A stretch of 64,000 bases of DNA from Clusia tigrina (lineage: Eukaryota; Arthropoda; Insecta; Diptera; Clusiidae). The notes under the pieces are model-generated. The model saw nothing but the letters and a program-made list of their open reading frames with translations. It did no database searches and was not told where the DNA came from. The position numbers and the translations under genes are program-made. Below are positions 58,462 to 64,000 of this stretch, one piece after another (the stretch's first letter is position 1; each line of letters begins with the position of its first letter). The stretch is taken from assembly GCA_920105625.2 (NCBI GenBank), contig OV050031.1:2025501-2089500 (forward strand), in the 5' to 3' direction.

Positions 58462-59960
58462 TTACTGTGCTACATATTCCAGTAAACCGCGGTTATCCAT
58501 CCAAGGTAACATTCGCGACACATGCTCGACATATCGGGGGTTTGTGTACATGGCTCTTCTCAGCATGTCTGCTTTGTCAGATAGCAACGTATCAACGTTG
58601 ATATCTTCATTGGGATCCAACAGGACTACCGGCAGCAAGTTGGTAATCACTGTGTACGCTATAAAAAGGGAAGTTACAGTATTATACATATAACCGATTC
58701 TTTGGGCAAATCTCTTACCCCAATCTCCATGCTTCAATAGCGAAATGTGCAAACCCCTCAAAGTTGGCAGAGTTTTCGGGTAGTTCAGTAATTCCAAGTT
58801 CTCGATCAATTTCTTATGGTAGTAATAAATAAAATAATCAAAATGTTTGAATTTATTTTCCAAAGCGGTCGAAGATAGCAACAAGTAAGTCAAGTCCTGT
58901 GCTGGAGGGCCATAGCGGCTCTTTTGGAAATCAATGAAATAAGTATCCTTAATGCTCCCGTCCTTGTTATATTGGAACATGATGTTGTTCACCCAGCAGT
59001 CGCCATGGTTCAGTACGCTGAATTCCGTGGATGCAACAGGGGAGCGCAGTTGATATTGATCTGGCACGACAGACTTGTAAATTCTCTGAAATTAGACGCT
59101 GCATTCAGTCAAGTACGATCAATGATGAAATACCATTTTTAAACAGTACCAATTTTTCTTCCAGATAACTGGAGTTGTACAGCGGTAGGCATTCTCGAAA
59201 CAATTTCGATATCTTATCACGATATTCAGCGAACTTATCCACTTCGCTGTATAAACACTGTCTGAAAATATCCGGATATGGGGCCGCGTTCTCCAAGCGG
59301 CACGCGGAGGCGGCGTGGAACAGCGCCAGCTTCTCCAATACTGCTTCGGTGTGTTTCTTGTCCATGCCGTATTGGCGTTTAACATTCTTGAAACCTCGCT
59401 CACACAAATCTTCCATCATTAGAGCCTCCGCAGCTATTTTGGGGTTTTCCATGGGATACATTTGCGGTCCAAAGCGAACCAATTTACCCGCCTTTCTAAA
59501 TAGTTCTTCAAACGCTGGTATGTAGGAGCCATATACGAGAGCTTCCTTTTCGAAAACTCTCCAATTCCTCACTAAATTCCGCATATATTCATTGCTGGGA
59601 GAAACCTTGGTTACGAACGATCTTTGTGTGCTTCCACCATCTGAAATATTGTAAGCCACATTCAAGTGTGTTCAAGCCACATTCAAGTGTGTTCAAGCCA
59701 CTTTCAAGTGTTGTATCAATTGACTCACCTTGCAACTCAGCATCAATGACCACTCTTAGCAGAAAGGTCATGAAATTCTCTCCATTGGGCACCGCCGGCG
59801 TAACTAAAAACTTAGTGATTTTTTTAATCTCCTTCTGCTCGTTTTTTAGTACATCCGCATAGAATTCTTCGGTTAGCCACTCTGGTGTACAAATGCCGGC
59901 AGTACTTTCAGTGGTCTTCTCACTGAGCTGGTCATTGTCTGTGGCCGAGCAGTTCACCAT
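58462..59960 (-). CDS. EcKL-13, EcKinase/CHK-like kinase
   Basis: Four exons, 59960-59729, 59640-59150, 59085-58719 and 58658-58462 (phases 1, 0, 1), encode 428 aa. ATG 59960 is the first in frame; the open frame upstream to 60089 has none. Motifs: TPEWLTEEFYADVL, NGENFMTFLLR, SFVTKVSPSNE with the lysine, FEKEALVYGSYIPAFEELF, LMMEDLCERGFKNVKR, LALFHAASACR, catalytic HGDCWVNN (HGD 268-270), IDFQKSRYGPPAQDLTYL, LPWMDNRGLLEYVAQ at the end. The first intron contains three near-identical copies of a 20-21 bp repeat (TTCAAGCCACATTCAAGTGTG). It is the last gene of the array in this window. Confidence 0.94.
59655..59716. repeat. 20-21 bp tandem repeat in EcKL-13 intron 1
   Basis: Three copies of AAGCCACATTCAAGTGTGTTC, the third with ACTTTC, lying wholly within the 88-bp intron 59641-59728. 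Confidence 0.85.
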
Positions 59961-61424
59961 AATTATGTTTATTCGGTGTGGTTCAACGCGATTCGCACGT
60001 TCAGGCTGCAATTGGAAACTGCTGCTTTCTGAATACCAAGCATTGATTGTATTGTGAAAAGATTCTTGAGAGAGCAGCAGAGCGAGCAACAGAAATGAAT
60101 GACCGCGATAAGCTTAAAATCTCTTTGTTTACAATTTGCTTTTGCTCTCTTTTGCTTCTCTTTTGTGATGAGCGCCAGTGTTGCCAAGTCTAGCCTCTAA
60201 AATTTAAGTCGAAAGATGAGAAAAGTGTGTGAAACCAACAGAATATTCTTGCCACTGTAACTGCCCACGGTAAGTGATGATATACCCAAGGCTGGAGTTG
60301 AGTTCCAGCGACGTCGACCTATTCTAAACTCTAAGACATTGTACTAAAGAATGTTTCTAAGAAGTGTCATGGAAATATCTCTAAAGATAAGACGATAAGC
60401 GGCCACAGACCGTCATTCAGACATGGCTTAATCGGGTCAGGAAGCGAGTATTACGAGCTTGCTAATAGTTGGATGGGTTACTGGATTGTATCAAGTTATA
60501 CTATCAATCCTTTGTTTGATAATTTAGTTACAAAGTAGCAATTTTCTTAGATAAATAGTTTACTAAATAATCTCACAAGTTTCACTTTTTCACTTATCTT
60601 AGTTGCTTTCAGTTCACAATGGAGCTGCCGTATCTGGGAAGTGAAAACCAATAAGTGTCTCAGGAAAGGCCCAGACATCCTGTAAGAGTGAGTGAGTGAA
60701 GTCTGGTGCTCATTTTGGTCTGGTGGCGTCATAGGCTCTCATGTTTTCAAGAATGACTAAAGAGTCACTGTTACCGTCAATTCTCAGCGCTTTGACCATA
60801 TGATAACCAATACTATCCACTAAAATTCAAGATGTGCATCTGGATAATATGTGGTTCCTACCAGACGGTGGCACAAGGTACACAGCATCACTCATTTTGG
60901 CTCTATTGCAGAGAAGAGTCGTGTAATTTGAAGATTTGGTGGTTTCAACTGGTTCTCAAGATCATGGGATTTAAAGGCATTGAACCTTTTTTTGGATGCT
61001 ACAGGAAATATCGGGTTTATGTGGATACATCGCTCTCTCTGAATTTACACACTTAAACACCAACATTCGTGAAGTCGTGGCAGTAATGCCAACCGAAACA
61101 TGCCAATAAGTTATTGAAAATTACCTCAAAATGATCGAGTCCTCGAGTCTTGTGACGGTTTTGTGACGGTCTTCCCGATCATTTGGAGGTCATTGAAAAT
61201 TACCTCAAAATGATCGAGTCCTCGAGTCTTGTGACGGTTTTCCATACTTTATAGCAAGATCCAAGCAATATATTGATGCAAAATGTTCATCAAAATCTGA
61301 ATTGCAGCTGTGATTTAATTTACGTTTGAAACGACAAAATGGTTGATCCTTAGCAACTCTGGTGAATAACGAGAGTTCTGGATGTATCTTGGATACAACT
61401 TGTATTCATATTCTCAAGTACTGA
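59961..61424. other. Upstream flank of EcKL-13 and gene-free DNA
   Basis: No gene recognised. The segment ATTACCTCAAAATGATCGAG through CTTGTGACGGTTTT is duplicated in tandem (about 61119 and 61199). Confidence 0.35.
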
Positions 61425-61680
61425 CTCAAGTGGACAGAGAAGCAACAGCAGGCACACGAGTCACTAAAATACTGACGGAGGCCCCAATTCTCGCCTGTCC
61501 TGCTTTCACCCAGAAGTTCATACTGCAGACTGCCGCCAGCGACTACGAATTGGGCTCAGTCCTCACGAGGGGGTGCATCCACAATGACCGTCGTCAAGAA
61601 CAAGCGTCATATGGCCATATTAGTGAAAATCTTCGCCGAACATGAGTGCCATAAATTGATTTTTGAAATAAAGCATTTCC
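61425..61680 (+). mobile_element. Short gypsy-like retrotransposon relic
   Basis: The plus-strand frame reads VTKILTEAPILACPAFTQKF then ILQTAASDYELGSVLTRG, matching the segment joining reverse transcriptase and RNase H in Ty3/gypsy polyproteins (family pattern xPVLxxPDFxxxFxLxTDAS). The catalytic Asp of TDAS is Ala here and the frame breaks after about 60 codons. No long terminal repeats seen. Confidence 0.65.
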
Positions 61681-62537
61681 ACAACGTCAACAATTGTATT
61701 TGTCCCCTTTTTTTTACGAGTAAGTTAGGGGTCGAATTGAGCTGGAAAACCGCAAGTTGGCAACACTGGTTACACTAATTTTGTTTTGATAATTCACACA
61801 AATATCTATTTTTAATGCAAGTATCTACAGAAAAGATATCAGAATATATATATTTAATGCTAAACGATTTGACGTTGGTTGATAAAACTGAGCCATGCAA
61901 CAAAATTGTGTTAATTGGTGTGCAACTTTCGTGGGTATGTGTGAGTGTGTGCGTAATTCATAAAACTAATTAAATGTTTGTTATATATATGTAATTATAT
62001 ATATAGAGGAGAGTTATAAACAAAAGGCATTTAGTTCTTTTTGCATTCATTTCATCAAGATTCCGAAATGCTTAACTCCAAGTTTATAAAATTAACTTTT
62101 TTAACAAAGTTAGTCATCAATTTAATTTACTGTAAAGGGTGTTTTTAAGAGGGTTTCCTTTGAATGCGAATACCTTTTTTGAGTGGGATTAGCTTTGTCA
62201 CTTTACTCCTTTCTTTTCGGCGAAGTTTGACCAATCTAATTGGGGTGGCTGATCCCGGGATAAGATGTTTGAATTGGGAAAATTTATTTCCAATTCTAAA
62301 TTTTTAAATGTTCAATTGGCGTTTCACCACAAAATGTTGTTCAGCGATGTCGTTTATTTCTAAGTTAGCACGAGAAACAGTGATGCTTTGTTTAGAGTGA
62401 AAAGAATAGTTGAATAGAATAGTAAGTAATGTGAGAGAGACACCATTATAACGAGAAGTACCAAATCGGTCTCCAAAATTAAGGCACTTCTTTAAAACTG
62501 AACAGGGCAACGTATTTCCGTCACTGGTTTCCAGTAA
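61681..62537. other. Intergenic DNA, no gene seen
   Basis: AT-rich DNA, with TATATA runs near 61845 and 61985. No gene or element recognised. Confidence 0.35.
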
Positions 62538-62550
62538 TAATAGAGATTTT

Positions 62551-62764
62551 ATTATTATTAATTTTATTATAATTATATCTTATACCAAATTATGAGTACA
62601 AGGTGTTGGGGGGAATGAGTACTAGCTACTATGGCTTTCGACTCGAAGAGAAAAGAATTTTTATAGAAAGAAGCATTTTGGAGACCAAGCCCGTGGTAGG
62701 ATTTGACCCTGCGACCCTCGGGTTGTGAGTCTAGCATGCTTACCGCTAGACCACAGAGGGCGGC
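62551..62764 (-). mobile_element. tRNA-derived SINE with target site duplication
   Basis: On the minus strand the head carries polymerase III boxes: box A-like TGGTCTAGCGGTAAGCATGC (about 62756) and box B-like GGGTCAAATCC (about 62705). The body is about 214 bp and ends in a TAATAATAAT-type tail. Flanking direct repeats TAATAGAGATTTT (62538-62550 and 62765-62777) are identical over 13 bp, marking a recent insertion. The tRNA part does not close into a proper acceptor stem, so it is not a tRNA gene. Confidence 0.82.
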
Positions 62765-62777
62765 TAATAGAGATTTT

Positions 62778-64000
62778 GTTTCCAAAACTTCGAGGCATTA
62801 AAGAGAATAACATGTGGTCTTGATAGGAAGATGCCACTTGACGTACAGCTGGCGAGACCATCACTTTATTAAAAGGATAATTCAATGATACTTGCAGAAA
62901 TTCACCTGTCAATTGGCTGTTAACATCGCTTGATATGAGATTTATGGGGTTATTGGGTGGAACACATGAAGTCCTTTGTGTATGCTGAGAAATCAGAAAC
63001 AAGTGACTCTTTGAAAAACGCACTTTATGCACATTATTAACAATGTACGCACCCAGTTACTGGAAAAAGTATTCAAAACTGGGTCACTTGAATCCGCTAT
63101 GCTTTCCTTTGTATTTCCAAAATCGTACTTAAATACCTCTTAAACTATCTACCGAATAAACCAATAGACTTATATGCATATTTTGAGTTTTAAAATTCTG
63201 TTCTAATAATTGAATATTAATAATAATAATTTCATCTGTTCCCTTTAAACCAAATTCGCAAGTGAAGCTTTGTTTGAATATGATGAATTTTGCTTTTAAA
63301 TAATTTTGTAGTTTAACGCATTCAATTTTTAAGTGAAGAAGTATTTACTTACCGTTCAAGTGTTCGCCCTTATTCCGCAGATATAAAATAATATATACTC
63401 TTTGAAAATTATTCCTTGGAATCGTTGGTTAAACTATTTTTTTAGCTGTCAATTTTTTGAACTCAAAGAATGCCATCTAAGAATGACACTATCAGCTTTG
63501 GCAGCAGGTGTCAGCCAGGAACAAAAAAGTGACAGTACCCAAAAATTGTCTGGCAATTGTCGGTCCTTTGAATCTATCAGCTCCGAACAATAACCAGCGT
63601 TTTTTATATTCAAGGACTCACATTAAAATGAGCGTATAAAAATAATCACCTTTATTCAGACTGTCAATAATAGAAGGATTAATTGTTATTCCATTTCTAT
63701 GTCCACCTGTACACTTATTATTGGAAACTTTCCTCTAAACACCAATTGAAGTCCTTATAAACCACTATTCCACTGAGGATTTTCCACATCTGCGCTCTAC
63801 AATCCACGAACAACAACTGACTATGCAACAATTAAAATTCAACTAAAGAAGCAGCCAATTAATCAGTATTTACCCTCCCCATAAACAAGTGTAAATTAAA
63901 AGGCGTACGACAAAGTTTTTGGCTGAAAGGAAACAAACCACCAAGATTAACTTTCATTTGACTTAAAAGTGCGCTGAGTCTTATCAATTGTTAAGAACAG
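62778..64000. other. Right-hand end of window, no gene seen
   Basis: AT-rich DNA without recognisable gene, RNA or structured repeat. Confidence 0.35.

Noticed and set aside
62690..62766. tRNA gene on the minus strand
   Set aside because: Polymerase III boxes are present but the acceptor stem does not pair, and it heads a 214-bp unit with tail and target duplications: a SINE.

Overview
The window looks like nuclear DNA of a higher fly (Brachycera, plausibly a tephritid fruit fly or a related family). Evidence: introns of about 55-95 bp, a fly-type RIO2 kinase gene, a large run of insect-specific EcKinase/CHK-like genes, and AT-rich intergenic DNA with hobo/Hermes-type (hAT) miniature elements, mariner relics and non-LTR retrotransposon ends. 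The species cannot be fixed from the sequence alone.

Layout. 1-1850 (+) is the 3' part of RIOK2. From 2.7 to 60 kb lies a tandem array of EcKinase-like (EcKL, PF02958/CHK-like) genes, labelled here EcKL-1 to EcKL-13: 2756-4087, 5214-6527, 8405-9798 (the only plus-strand member), 11254-12712, 15928-17403, 17988-19484, 21739-23157, 32209-34744, 38290-39734, 40517-41960, 45222-46665, 49466-54261 and 58462-59960. I rebuilt exon structures by hand; every model keeps its frame across all junctions. Most encode 408-444 aa with the gene family's Gly/GENY loop, lysine, HGD catalytic loop and DFQ-type metal-binding motif. Three structural groups show: EcKL-1/2/3 (one intron), EcKL-5/6/7, and EcKL-8 to 13 (introns of phase 1-0-1). 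EcKL-4 stands apart.

Main discovery. Three consecutive kinase modules at 49.5-54.3 kb appear to be one gene for a protein of about 1348 aa with three EcKL kinase domains. Module 2 has no stop codon before module 3 begins; a strong splice donor joins them in frame. Modules 1 and 2 are joined by two tandemly duplicated 51-57 nt linker exons. The N-terminus has a myristoylation-like MGQRKSK start, and the middle domain has lost the GENY loop. I know of no described insect EcKL protein with this plan.

Other notable gene changes: EcKL-1 has an in-frame TGA before its catalytic loop, EcKL-4 has lost His-Gly of the HGD motif, and EcKL-8 has a degenerate nucleotide loop and a satellite-filled intron.

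Between genes the DNA is repeat-rich. It holds a hairpin satellite (6.9-7.9 kb), minisatellites of 20, 57, 96, 120 and 135 bp, four hAT-type miniature elements with 8-bp target duplications, mariner, LINE, SINE and gypsy relics, and a near-perfect palindrome at 47.9 kb. The 60-64 kb end has no recognisable host gene.

Function. EcKL proteins are believed to phosphorylate small hydroxylated molecules: the founding member is silkworm ecdysteroid 22-kinase, and detoxication roles have been proposed in flies. The array therefore probably represents lineage-specific expansion of small-molecule kinases next to a housekeeping ribosome-biogenesis kinase.
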